From positions 1 to 7,166 of the forward strand of contig JAMOUE010000301.1 of the NCBI GenBank assembly GCA_027068235.1: DNA of 7,166 bases, written 5' to 3'. This document shows, piece by piece, positions 1 through 6,296 of this stretch. Origin of the DNA: Deltaproteobacteria bacterium. Its GTDB lineage: Bacteria; Desulfobacterota; Dissulfuribacteria; Dissulfuribacterales; QOAL01. The notes below the pieces were generated by a model. It worked only from the letters and a program-made list of their open reading frames with translations, did not search any database and was not told the origin of the DNA. The position numbers and the translations under genes are program-made. Every line of letters starts with the position of its first letter. The first letter of the stretch is position 1.

Positions 1-156
1 AGTGTTTTGGGCAGCCTGTATCTGCCTTCCTTCTACCAGTACACTCCAGGCCATTGCTGCTACTCCAAGGATGGTTCCTGTGATTAATAAAAAAATGGCA
101 AGTTCAATTAGAGTAAAGCCATGCTCATTGTTCTTTTCATGGAAAAGACAGACCAA
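1..156 (-). CDS. Type IV prepilin-like protein, N-terminal fragment (3' end cut by window edge)
   Basis: The first 52 codons of a class III prepilin run off the left edge. The translation opens MVCLFHEKNNEHG, then FTLIELAIFLLITGTILGVA, continuing to GRQIQAAQNT. G13/F14 is the predicted prepilin-peptidase cleavage site. The mature chain would begin with Phe (usually N-methylated) and carries the conserved Glu at mature position 5, followed by a hydrophobic assembly helix of about 23 residues. The only standard start codon between the upstream in-frame TGA and the GFTLIE motif is a TTG at 154-156, and it has AAGGTGA 6 nt upstream. It follows the TPR gene after 21 nt and so should be in the same transcript. 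Major or minor pilin cannot be decided without the C-terminal part. Confidence 0.88.
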   Translation of the reverse strand, partial: MVCLFHEKNNEHGFTLIELAIFLLITGTILGVAAMAWSVLVEGRQIQAAQNT

Positions 157-177
157 ATTCTTTCACCTTTTTACAGA
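157..177 (-). other. Only intergenic gap in the window (21 nt)
   Basis: The spacer between the TAG of the TPR gene and the TTG of the prepilin holds only the prepilin ribosome binding site. No inverted repeat or T-run that could act as a terminator fits in it, so read-through into the prepilin is expected. Confidence 0.7.
163..169 (-). promoter_or_regulatory. Ribosome binding site that decides the TTG start of the prepilin
   Basis: The minus strand reads AAGGTGA followed by 6 nt (AAGAAT) and TTG. The TGA of this motif is itself the last in-frame stop before the prepilin frame opens. This is the main reason to accept the rare start codon. Confidence 0.75.
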
Positions 178-1035
178 CTAATTGGCTGTTTTACCTCTGG
201 CCTCAAGAAAGGCTTTAACCTGCTCAAGATTATATCTGAGGTCATTGTCTTCTGGGGAAATAGTAACGGCCTGTTCCAGTATGTTTCGGGCCTGGTGATA
301 TAGTCCCTTTTCCATTAGCATAGCTGCTAGATTATTGGCTATCAAAGGATTATGAGATCGTTTCCAAAGCTTTTTATATAGATCTAATGCTTGCTCTTTG
401 AGACCAGATTTTCTGAGTTTTTCAGCGCGATAAAGGAGGCGCTTTTGTCTGGTGTTTAGAATGAGAGGATTTGAAACCAAGGGAGCAAGGTTTTGTTTTG
501 TGAAGTTGCTTTTGGAAGATACCGGGATGGATCTGGTACTATTGGAATTTATTGGATTTTTGTCTACCTTTTTTTCTTTCTTAACAACCTCTTCAGTGTT
601 TATATCGTTTATCTCCTTCTTAGCTTTGGAAGAAGAACGCATCACAGTTGTTTTTTCGAGCAGCTCTTCTATGTCAGCCTTTGTCTGAGAGTTATCTTTC
701 TGAAATGTTACATTGGCTTTTAGATCCTTTCCTATCTGTTTGATCTGCGACGTTGTTTTTTCAGGTAACTGGATTGGTTTCTTGTCGGGTTTGATTGCAT
801 GGGGCTCTGTGCGCGGAGTGTCAAACATAGCCATCTTTTTAGACATAAACAGCACTCCAAAGCCTGCTGCTACTGCCAATATGAGTAATACGCTAGCGAG
901 TATTAGAGTCTTTTTGGCATTATGCTTTGGCTTTGTTTCAGAACCATCCATCAATTCTGGGCCAAAGGGGGATTCCACCACCGCTTGACCAGTGTCGGCC
1001 TCAAGACGATTGATTGCTTCAAACAGTTTGCTCAT
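178..1035 (-). CDS. Bitopic TPR protein in the MshN position
   Basis: This 285-residue protein has a cytoplasmic N-terminus (MSKLFEAINRLEAD), a Lys-flanked membrane helix at about 43-64 (TLILASVLLILAVAAGFGVLF), and a long Lys/Ser/Thr-rich linker at 66-190 that is probably disordered. At least two TPR-like helical pairs follow: 196-228 (LYRAEKLRKSGLKEQALDLY) and 231-263 (ANNLAAMLMEKGLYHQARNI, ending ISPEDNDLRYNLEQV). MshN proteins have this order, with TPRs in the periplasm. The linker is long enough to reach across part of the periplasm. The start is fixed: an in-frame TAA lies two codons before the ATG, and the gene overlaps the secretin end by 17 nt. No good ribosome binding site is visible (only AAAAG), so initiation probably depends on ribosomes finishing the secretin. 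The role is inferred from position; TPRs imply protein binding, perhaps to the secretin or the MshM-like ATPase. Confidence 0.82.
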   Translation of the reverse strand: MSKLFEAINRLEADTGQAVVESPFGPELMDGSETKPKHNAKKTLILASVLLILAVAAGFGVLFMSKKMAMFDTPRTEPHAIKPDKKPIQLPEKTTSQIKQIGKDLKANVTFQKDNSQTKADIEELLEKTTVMRSSSKAKKEINDINTEEVVKKEKKVDKNPINSNSTRSIPVSSKSNFTKQNLAPLVSNPLILNTRQKRLLYRAEKLRKSGLKEQALDLYKKLWKRSHNPLIANNLAAMLMEKGLYHQARNILEQAVTISPEDNDLRYNLEQVKAFLEARGKTAN

Positions 1036-2692
1036 CTTTTATCACGTCTATTTTTAGTATTATTACCAATTCAACCTTTCTGTTGCTGTTTTGTTTAAAG
1101 CTAAAGGGCAGGCTAAGAAAACCGGGTAACCTAGACAGGATGGGCAACCCTGTGGTGTTCTTGCCACTTCTTTCTTCAATAAGTCCGCCTAGTATAACCA
1201 AGTCACCAGAGTGGGCTCTGACAGTTGTGGCTGCCTCGCGAAGGTTAACTACTGGAAATGTATAGAGATTGCCATCAGTCAGTTCCCTTTGTTCCATAGA
1301 GATTATGTCACTTTTTATTGGAACCATGTTTAGGGTCACATTATCTTTATCGTCAATTACAGGGGTAACCCCTAAAAGAATTCCGTTGAAAATGGATGCG
1401 ATTTCAGCGTTTGGTGTCTCACTTCTAAATCCTTCCTGTTGATCAACCATGATTTCAAACTTTTTGAGATATGATACAGATTGGCCAACGCTTATCATGG
1501 CAGGTTGGCCATTTAAGACCTTCAGCCTGGGATTTGAAAGGGTTCTAATACTGCCAAACTGTTCTAGAGCCCTTATGACTACTGACAAATCGTAATAAGG
1601 ATTTGTCAAGGTTATCCCATACATGGTTGATTCCCGTAGGGCCCCTTCAAGAAGTTGGCTGTTTAACTGAAAAGAAGTGCCTTTTGGATGGATCGGATTA
1701 TCGCTTGCGTTTATTGTAAGCCTTCTCCAGTCAATACCAAGTTCAGAATTTTCGTCCAAAGCTACCTCTATAATTCTTGCTTCTATAAGAACCTGTCTTT
1801 GGTATTTATTCTTTAGTGTTGAGATAAAATCCTGAATTCTTTGGACGATTTTGGGAGGACCTTGAACTAAAAGAGTCCCTGTGTTGCGGTTTAGAAAGTA
1901 TTTTCCCTTGCCCTCTAAATATGCCTTAACAGATGAGTCTATTTCTTGGTAGATATCTAGGGCACCAGGAGCAGTCTCACCTGAGATCTCAAAACTTCCT
2001 GTCAGGGGAGTTGCAATCTCTCCCTCTCCTTGTGCAGTCAGTCCTTGGCTTGATCCGCCGTTTCCTCCTCCAGATCTGCCTCCAAGTACATCTCCACCCA
2101 CTGTTACTTTTGCCTTATGGGTTGATGCGATAAAGTCAAGATTCAAGATTTTTTCCACAAAACCAAGGATATAAACCGTCCCGTCTCTTTCCTCCCAGCC
2201 CAGGTTAGCTGCTCTGCATACTGCATTTAGGACCTCACGAACCGGTTGCTCCACAAACTCTGCAGTAAGCTTTTTACCTTGTGACAGGGTATCAACTGCC
2301 GAATCATCAATCACCAGGTTGAGACCTGCCGCATGGGCAAGGGCCTGAAATATGGATTTATAATCCTCTTCTATAAAGGATAGAGATACGAGTTGTATGT
2401 CTAAAGGTGATAGGTCTTTAAATTTTGGTTTTGGTTTTTTGATGGTAATGGGTTTGAGTGTACGAGGGGATGTTGTGGCAGAGGTATTTCTTACATTAAA
2501 AGAGTCACGTTTAGAGCCTTTAAGGCATCGATAATGCTTTGGCTCTTTTGTCAAAGATGTTGTTTTTTCTTGATGAATAGCGCATCCTTCTACACATAGA
2601 ATTATGGCGATCATCAAATAAAATGGCCAATAGGACTTGTTATGATATAAACTTTTTAAGAAAATTAGCTGTTTTGTGTGAGAAAAAGCCAT
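1019..2692 (-). CDS. mshL: MshL-type outer-membrane secretin
   Basis: This 557-residue secretin would form the multimeric outer-membrane channel for the pilus. The N-terminus is a long signal sequence: a Lys-containing region (1-20), a hydrophobic run (WPFYLMIAIILCV) and a lipobox-like V-E-G-C37. The Cys suggests a lipoprotein, though Glu at -2 is atypical. After a Lys/Pro-rich linker (75-95) comes an N0/STN-like region at about 98-178 (VSLSFIEEDYKSIFQALAHA; GLNLVIDD). Next is a Gly/Ser-rich loop at 199-225 and an N1-like region at about 245-295 (NTGTLLVQGPPKIVQRI). The secretin core spans about 299-551, from QVLIEARIIEVALDENSELG through LSNPRLKVLNGQPAMISVG to GDLVILGGLIEERS and ELVIILKIDVI. 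ATG start with GAGGT at 2701-2705, 8 nt upstream. An alternative start at M27 would remove the basic n-region and is less likely. It overlaps both neighbours. Confidence 0.95.
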   Translation of the reverse strand: MAFSHTKQLIFLKSLYHNKSYWPFYLMIAIILCVEGCAIHQEKTTSLTKEPKHYRCLKGSKRDSFNVRNTSATTSPRTLKPITIKKPKPKFKDLSPLDIQLVSLSFIEEDYKSIFQALAHAAGLNLVIDDSAVDTLSQGKKLTAEFVEQPVREVLNAVCRAANLGWEERDGTVYILGFVEKILNLDFIASTHKAKVTVGGDVLGGRSGGGNGGSSQGLTAQGEGEIATPLTGSFEISGETAPGALDIYQEIDSSVKAYLEGKGKYFLNRNTGTLLVQGPPKIVQRIQDFISTLKNKYQRQVLIEARIIEVALDENSELGIDWRRLTINASDNPIHPKGTSFQLNSQLLEGALRESTMYGITLTNPYYDLSVVIRALEQFGSIRTLSNPRLKVLNGQPAMISVGQSVSYLKKFEIMVDQQEGFRSETPNAEIASIFNGILLGVTPVIDDKDNVTLNMVPIKSDIISMEQRELTDGNLYTFPVVNLREAATTVRAHSGDLVILGGLIEERSGKNTTGLPILSRLPGFLSLPFSFKQNSNRKVELVIILKIDVIKDEQTV

Positions 2693-3126
2693 TGTCCCCT
2701 ACCTCTTCTCTCTATCAGGACCTTATGTTCTCCTATGTATTTAATTTGGAAATCTGGTCCCTTTTCTCCTTCCAGATAGAGTTTACCGTTTACTCTGCAC
2801 ATTTTGTGCCTTTTGTTTATAATTATCATTGTGAGTTTGAGTTGCGGGAGTTCTTCTATCTCTGGCTCTTTTGTAAGTTCTGGAATTACAAAGGGATCTC
2901 TGATCTGGGCATACACAGGTGGTTTGGTGTTCAGATAAAATGGTCTCAGATCGAGAGAAGATGGAAGCCCACTCAGTATGCCAGTTGGTATCTGCTCAAG
3001 ATCTGTCGTTGTGTTTGGATGTGTCCATAATGCGAGATAAACGGTTACCAATGACCCAATAACTAAAAAAATAGCTGGTACGGAGAATAATATTACTTTT
3101 TTAATATTAGCTATTGCCGAAGACAT
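2665..3126 (-). CDS. PilP/GspC/MshK-like bitopic protein, likely secretin-docking partner
   Basis: This 153-residue protein has one N-terminal membrane helix at about 11-33 (VILFSVPAIFLVIGSLVTVY), a polar linker rich in Thr and Pro, an RDPF motif at 77-80, and a small beta domain at about 94-150. The beta domain runs PQLKLTMIIINKRHKMCRVN, then GKLYLEGE, then strands ending QWLFL. The pattern 'strand, variable turn, xxNGKxYxEGE, strand' is typical of PilP, the GspC homology region and MshK. In those families this domain binds the N-terminal domains of the secretin. Its place directly before the secretin gene fits that job. The ATG has GAAGGT at 3135-3140, 8 nt upstream, inside the previous gene. 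Its last 28 nt overlap the secretin start. The distinction between MshK, PilP and GspC is by context only. Confidence 0.78.
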   Translation of the reverse strand: MSSAIANIKKVILFSVPAIFLVIGSLVTVYLALWTHPNTTTDLEQIPTGILSGLPSSLDLRPFYLNTKPPVYAQIRDPFVIPELTKEPEIEELPQLKLTMIIINKRHKMCRVNGKLYLEGEKGPDFQIKYIGEHKVLIERRGRGQWLFLTQNS

Positions 3127-3608
3127 AGAAGCTTACCTTCAATTTTGAAGCCAGGTTTTTGACTCTTTTTGACTGTATTTGGTTGCTGGTTATTGTCATT
3201 ACCTTGTGAGTGTTTAGGCGTAAATGTTTCAAAATCTGTTAGGACAAAGATTCCTCTTTTATGATATTTTTTTTGAATTTCAGTGTTCAACATGGCCAGA
3301 CGGCGAAGAAGATTTTCAAATTCAATAGGCTCGAACTGTAAAGAAACCTCTTCCCAGTGATAGTCTATTTTTTGATTAGCACTAGCGGGAAAAAGCGAGG
3401 ATTTTAGCTTACTAAAGCCCTCAATTTTTTTTTCTAACCTGTCAAGGGCAGTAACCGTATTCTCAAGAGTTTTACATTTTTGCCTTAGTTGATTTAGCTC
3501 TGCCAAGGTATGAAGACTCCAGTACAGTGCAAAGATAAATGCTGCTACAACAAATATTTCAATGGCATAACCAAGTCTTGAATAAAGAAGGGCTTTAGAA
3601 AATTTCAT
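3111..3608 (-). CDS. PilO/MshJ-like bitopic pilus assembly protein
   Basis: This 165-residue protein has a short cytoplasmic N-terminus, one membrane helix at about 14-32 (YAIEIFVVAAFIFALYW), and a periplasmic coiled-coil-like segment at 34-70 (LAELNQLRQKCKTLENTV...). A small alpha/beta region follows (FEPIEFENLLRRLAMLNTEIQKKY; GIFVLTDFETF). A polar linker at 132-150, rich in Asn and Gln, precedes a last strand (GFKIEGKLLCL). This layout matches PilO/GspM/MshJ proteins, which pair with the PilN/MshI periplasmic region. Primary sequence in this family is weakly conserved, so the call rests on topology and position. The ATG overlaps the upstream stop in ATGA, with AGGAG at 3616-3620, 7 nt upstream. 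It is shorter than typical PilO (about 200 residues) but close to MshJ-type sizes. The end overlaps the next gene by 16 nt. Confidence 0.78.
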   Translation of the reverse strand: MKFSKALLYSRLGYAIEIFVVAAFIFALYWSLHTLAELNQLRQKCKTLENTVTALDRLEKKIEGFSKLKSSLFPASANQKIDYHWEEVSLQFEPIEFENLLRRLAMLNTEIQKKYHKRGIFVLTDFETFTPKHSQGNDNNQQPNTVKKSQKPGFKIEGKLLCLRQ

Positions 3609-5062
3609 CCTCTCTCTCCTGAAATCTCAAATTGGCAGGCAAGATGTCCTTCTCCAGTTTCTTCCTTGTATTCTATTCTTATGTGGTCAACTTGAAATTT
3701 GTTCCCCAAGAGGTCTACGGTCTTTTCAAGTCTAGTTTTTACCTGTTGAAAGTCCCCTTTGGTTAAGAATTTAAGAGTTACAACAAGTGGCCTTTGAAAA
3801 AAATTATTTGTCTCTTGTTGATTCAAGTCAGGAGATATGTTCTCGCCTGAAAATGCTTCTGGAGGAGGTATTTCTTCTTTGGTATCTGTCTGTTGTATCT
3901 CACTTCTTTTAACGTGTAGTTGATCTATAATGACTTTTTCCGGTACGCTTGCTGCGATGGAGTATAAAAGTGTATCCAAAGAGGGTTCTTTAGCCACTTC
4001 ATTAATAACCCGTACGATTTGTTTAAAGTTTTTAATCTCTTCTTTTTCCGGTAGTTTGGCCAGGACTTCTTCCTTACGTTTTTTGATAGTGGTGGTAAGT
4101 TGCTCGTATTTTACTTGTACCTTGTCTTTTTGAACTGACAGGTAATTACCTGTTGCTCCAAGGATTATAAGTCCTCCAAGGGCCAAAGATACTGCAGCCT
4201 TGTTGATGTCTCGAATGAGATATGATGACTTCAGCTCAGGAGAAAGACAGTCAAAATCTTTGGATACAAAGGCCGCTCCAATAAGTTCTGGAAATTTCCA
4301 TACAACATCCGCCTTGGCCCCTTTTACGAAATTATCAAGATTGGGCCTCCAAACCTCTTCTTTGAGAAAATGATCGGGTAATGGGATATCTTTTGCATTA
4401 AAAAAGAGCGTTTTTTTGACGGTTTTATTGAATTTTGAGTCGATAATTTGGCGGACGTGTAAGATTGCCTGGTGTATGAGCTCAACGTCAAATAGTTCAT
4501 CGTCTAGTGGTGAAATTTGTGAATAGTATGGAATGCCCTTTTGAGCCACCAGTATTTCCAAATAGGTGTTATTAAATATACATGCCATTACTGGTTCTTT
4601 TGTTAAACGACCCATCAAGGCCGCAATAGAGGCAACGTGGGGAACACACTTTTCTATCCTCATTCCTGCCTCTATTGCCAACTCTATTATTTTTTGGATG
4701 TCATGTTCTGGTAACGAGACGATTACATAAGAGTTGAGATTTCCTGTGCTTTGTATTGTATGTACACAGTGATACAGGGCCGTGTCTTCTGTCCACGGAC
4801 CAAGAGGGCGAATGCGCTCGTCTAGTTGTAGCTTCATTAGCTCTTGATTCATAGGAGGTAGAGATTCTGTGGATATCAGAATTCTCTCCGAATGGATTAC
4901 AAGCCCCAACCGTCTGACTGGCAGATCTGAAAGATCGGCACAATCCATCACCTCCAAGATCTTGATGCCCGAACCAGAGGTACTAAGGCATACACAATCA
5001 AATCGGCCTTGGCTGTTTTCCTTGGCTATCCATCTCCGTTTTGGAAAAGGTATTAACCGCAC
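3605..5062 (-). CDS. MshI-like pilus biogenesis protein (PilM-like and PilN-like regions in one chain)
   Basis: This 485-residue bitopic protein of the alignment complex should link the cytoplasmic platform to the periplasmic PilO-like partner. Residues about 20-275 resemble the cytoplasmic actin-like PilM/GspL region (SYVIVSLPEHDIQKIIELAI; IEKCVPHVASIAALMG; NNTYLEILVAQKGIPYYSQ). A membrane helix lies at about 288-307 (KAAVSLALGGLIILGATGNY). It is followed by a Lys/Glu-rich coiled-coil stretch at 311-360, a PilN-like fold starting LLYSIAASVPEKVIIDQL, a polar Pro/Glu/Asn-rich insert at about 389-423, and a last beta-rich piece at 424-480. The start is GTG, supported by AAAGGAG 5 nt upstream; this puts the first 65 nt inside the ATPase gene. 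The end overlaps the next ATG by 4 nt (ATGA). The canonical phosphate-binding motif of actin-like ATPases is not obvious at the N-terminus. MshI is the closest named architecture, by domain order and by synteny with the J-, K- and L-like genes. Confidence 0.88.
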   Translation of the reverse strand: MRLIPFPKRRWIAKENSQGRFDCVCLSTSGSGIKILEVMDCADLSDLPVRRLGLVIHSERILISTESLPPMNQELMKLQLDERIRPLGPWTEDTALYHCVHTIQSTGNLNSYVIVSLPEHDIQKIIELAIEAGMRIEKCVPHVASIAALMGRLTKEPVMACIFNNTYLEILVAQKGIPYYSQISPLDDELFDVELIHQAILHVRQIIDSKFNKTVKKTLFFNAKDIPLPDHFLKEEVWRPNLDNFVKGAKADVVWKFPELIGAAFVSKDFDCLSPELKSSYLIRDINKAAVSLALGGLIILGATGNYLSVQKDKVQVKYEQLTTTIKKRKEEVLAKLPEKEEIKNFKQIVRVINEVAKEPSLDTLLYSIAASVPEKVIIDQLHVKRSEIQQTDTKEEIPPPEAFSGENISPDLNQQETNNFFQRPLVVTLKFLTKGDFQQVKTRLEKTVDLLGNKFQVDHIRIEYKEETGEGHLACQFEISGERG

Positions 5063-6296
5063 TAAAACTCCTTTCTACCTGTTTTTTTAGTAGCCAACCG
5101 ACTAATTCTCTACCATTGTCATTTTTGGTCTGTACCCTGTACCAGTTGCCTTTTTGTTCAAGAACTATTAGTCCATGTCCTTCCTTGGCAATGGTAAGAA
5201 CCTGGGAATTTTTAGCTGGCTGAGCATGGATTCTTGCACTTGTTACAGAAATTTTAACTGGAAAACCTGAAAGTACAGATTCATTCTCTAAGGTATTAAG
5301 TGTTTTACCTTGAACGCCTATAAAGCTCGAAGGAGGTTGTATAATATTTGTGGCAAACAAAATAAAACAAAGCGCTGCACCCAAACCGCCTCCTAGTGCT
5401 GCTATAGAGAAATTTTGAACAATTCCTTTTGGCATAAGGCGTTTAACATTGTGACTTTGTGTAGTTGTTCCAGGTTCTGGCAAAGTGGTTAGGGCGTCTT
5501 GAATATGTACTGGCTCTAAGCCGTTTGAACCAGAGGCCGCTGCCATCAAGAGTGCTCTGTCCATGGTACGGTTTATGAGCCGTGGTAATCCCATGGTGCG
5601 TTTGTGAAGTAAAGGGAAAAAATCTTTATGGATTTTCAGATCGGCCCTTCCAGCCTTTGCCAATCTAAATTTTACGTAATCTGCTGTCTCTTCTTCTCCA
5701 AGTGGAGATAGGATCTCGTTGATTACAATGCGTTGAGTAAGCTGACAGAGTCTAGGATCAGCTAGCAGTGTCCTTAATTCAGGTTGGCCTACTAAAAGTA
5801 TTTGAACAAGTTTCTTTTTGCCCGTCTCGATATTTGACAGGAGTCTTAATTGTTCGATGGTTTCAAGAGGTAGGTCCTGGGCCTCATCCACCACAATAAG
5901 TAAGCCCTTTCCTTGGTTGGCAAGGTTTATTATATGATCTTGAAAATCTTTTAATAAAAGGCCAAGTTCGTAACGTTCTGGTTTTAAAGGTATTTTTAGC
6001 TCTTCAAGAAGAAGACTCATTAAACCCTGTGGGCTGACAGCTGGAGTGACTATAACAGCAGCTTGTTTTTCATTACCAAGTTTTTTTAAGAGTAGGCGTA
6101 AGATCATGGTCTTGCCAGATCCTGCATGACCACTTAAGACCATAAAGCCTTCTCCTCTCCTAATACCATAATTCAGGATGTCCATGGCCTGCTTGTGGGC
6201 CTTGGATGGAAAGAAGAAGTCTATATCTGGAGAGAGCCTGAATGGAGGCTCTGAAAAATGAAACCACTGTATATAGTCCGGTACTTTTTGTGCCAT
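4998..6296 (-). CDS. ExeA/GspA/MshM-type AAA+ ATPase with C-terminal SH3-like domain
   Basis: This 432-residue protein belongs to the ExeA/GspA/MshM AAA+ family, which couples ATP hydrolysis to peptidoglycan-linked assembly of secretin machines. Residues 9-30 carry the family opening (FHFSEPPFRLSPD). Walker A is GHAGSGKT at 56-63 and Walker B is LLIVVDE ending at D137-E138, followed by AQDLP. The VGQPEL segment at 169-174 and QRI at 188-190 are also family marks. A helix at about 296-316 (AALGGGLGAALCFILFA) spans the membrane, so the C-terminus should be periplasmic. Residues about 347-408 (VTSARIHAQPAKNS...GNWYRV...GWLLKK) look like a bacterial SH3 domain, where Aeromonas ExeA carries a different peptidoglycan-binding domain. 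Start: ATG immediately after the upstream stop, with GGGGAG at 6307-6312, 10 nt away. The last 21 codons overlap the next gene. A TniB/IstB transposition ATPase is unlikely given the membrane helix and neighbours. Confidence 0.93.
   Translation of the reverse strand: MAQKVPDYIQWFHFSEPPFRLSPDIDFFFPSKAHKQAMDILNYGIRRGEGFMVLSGHAGSGKTMILRLLLKKLGNEKQAAVIVTPAVSPQGLMSLLLEELKIPLKPERYELGLLLKDFQDHIINLANQGKGLLIVVDEAQDLPLETIEQLRLLSNIETGKKKLVQILLVGQPELRTLLADPRLCQLTQRIVINEILSPLGEEETADYVKFRLAKAGRADLKIHKDFFPLLHKRTMGLPRLINRTMDRALLMAAASGSNGLEPVHIQDALTTLPEPGTTTQSHNVKRLMPKGIVQNFSIAALGGGLGAALCFILFATNIIQPPSSFIGVQGKTLNTLENESVLSGFPVKISVTSARIHAQPAKNSQVLTIAKEGHGLIVLEQKGNWYRVQTKNDNGRELVGWLLKKQVERSFSAVNTFSKTEMDSQGKQPRPI
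5068..5074 (-). promoter_or_regulatory. Strong ribosome binding site fixing the GTG start of the MshI-like gene
   Basis: The minus strand reads AAAGGAG, then 5 nt (TTTTA), then GTG at 5060-5062. It lies inside the coding sequence of the upstream ATPase gene. The near-consensus match and ideal spacing are the reason to accept a GTG start and a 65-nt out-of-frame overlap rather than a later start. Confidence 0.85.

Noticed and set aside
178..1035. Wzz/BY-kinase-type protein, from the MSKLFEAINRLEAD opening
   Set aside because: There is no Walker motif or tyrosine cluster; the rest of the chain is a linker plus TPRs.
2612..2614. Internal Met27 as the secretin start
   Set aside because: Starting there would leave a signal sequence without a basic n-region, and the upstream ATG has a good ribosome binding site.
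2623..3030. 135-codon open frame on the plus strand
   Set aside because: It is antisense to the MshK-like gene and the secretin start, and its Trp/Cys/Phe-rich translation looks like a reverse-strand artefact.
4998..6296. TniB/IstB-like transposition ATPase
   Set aside because: The Walker motifs are similar, but the membrane helix, periplasmic SH3-like tail and pilus-gene neighbours fit ExeA/MshM. No transposase or terminal repeats are present.
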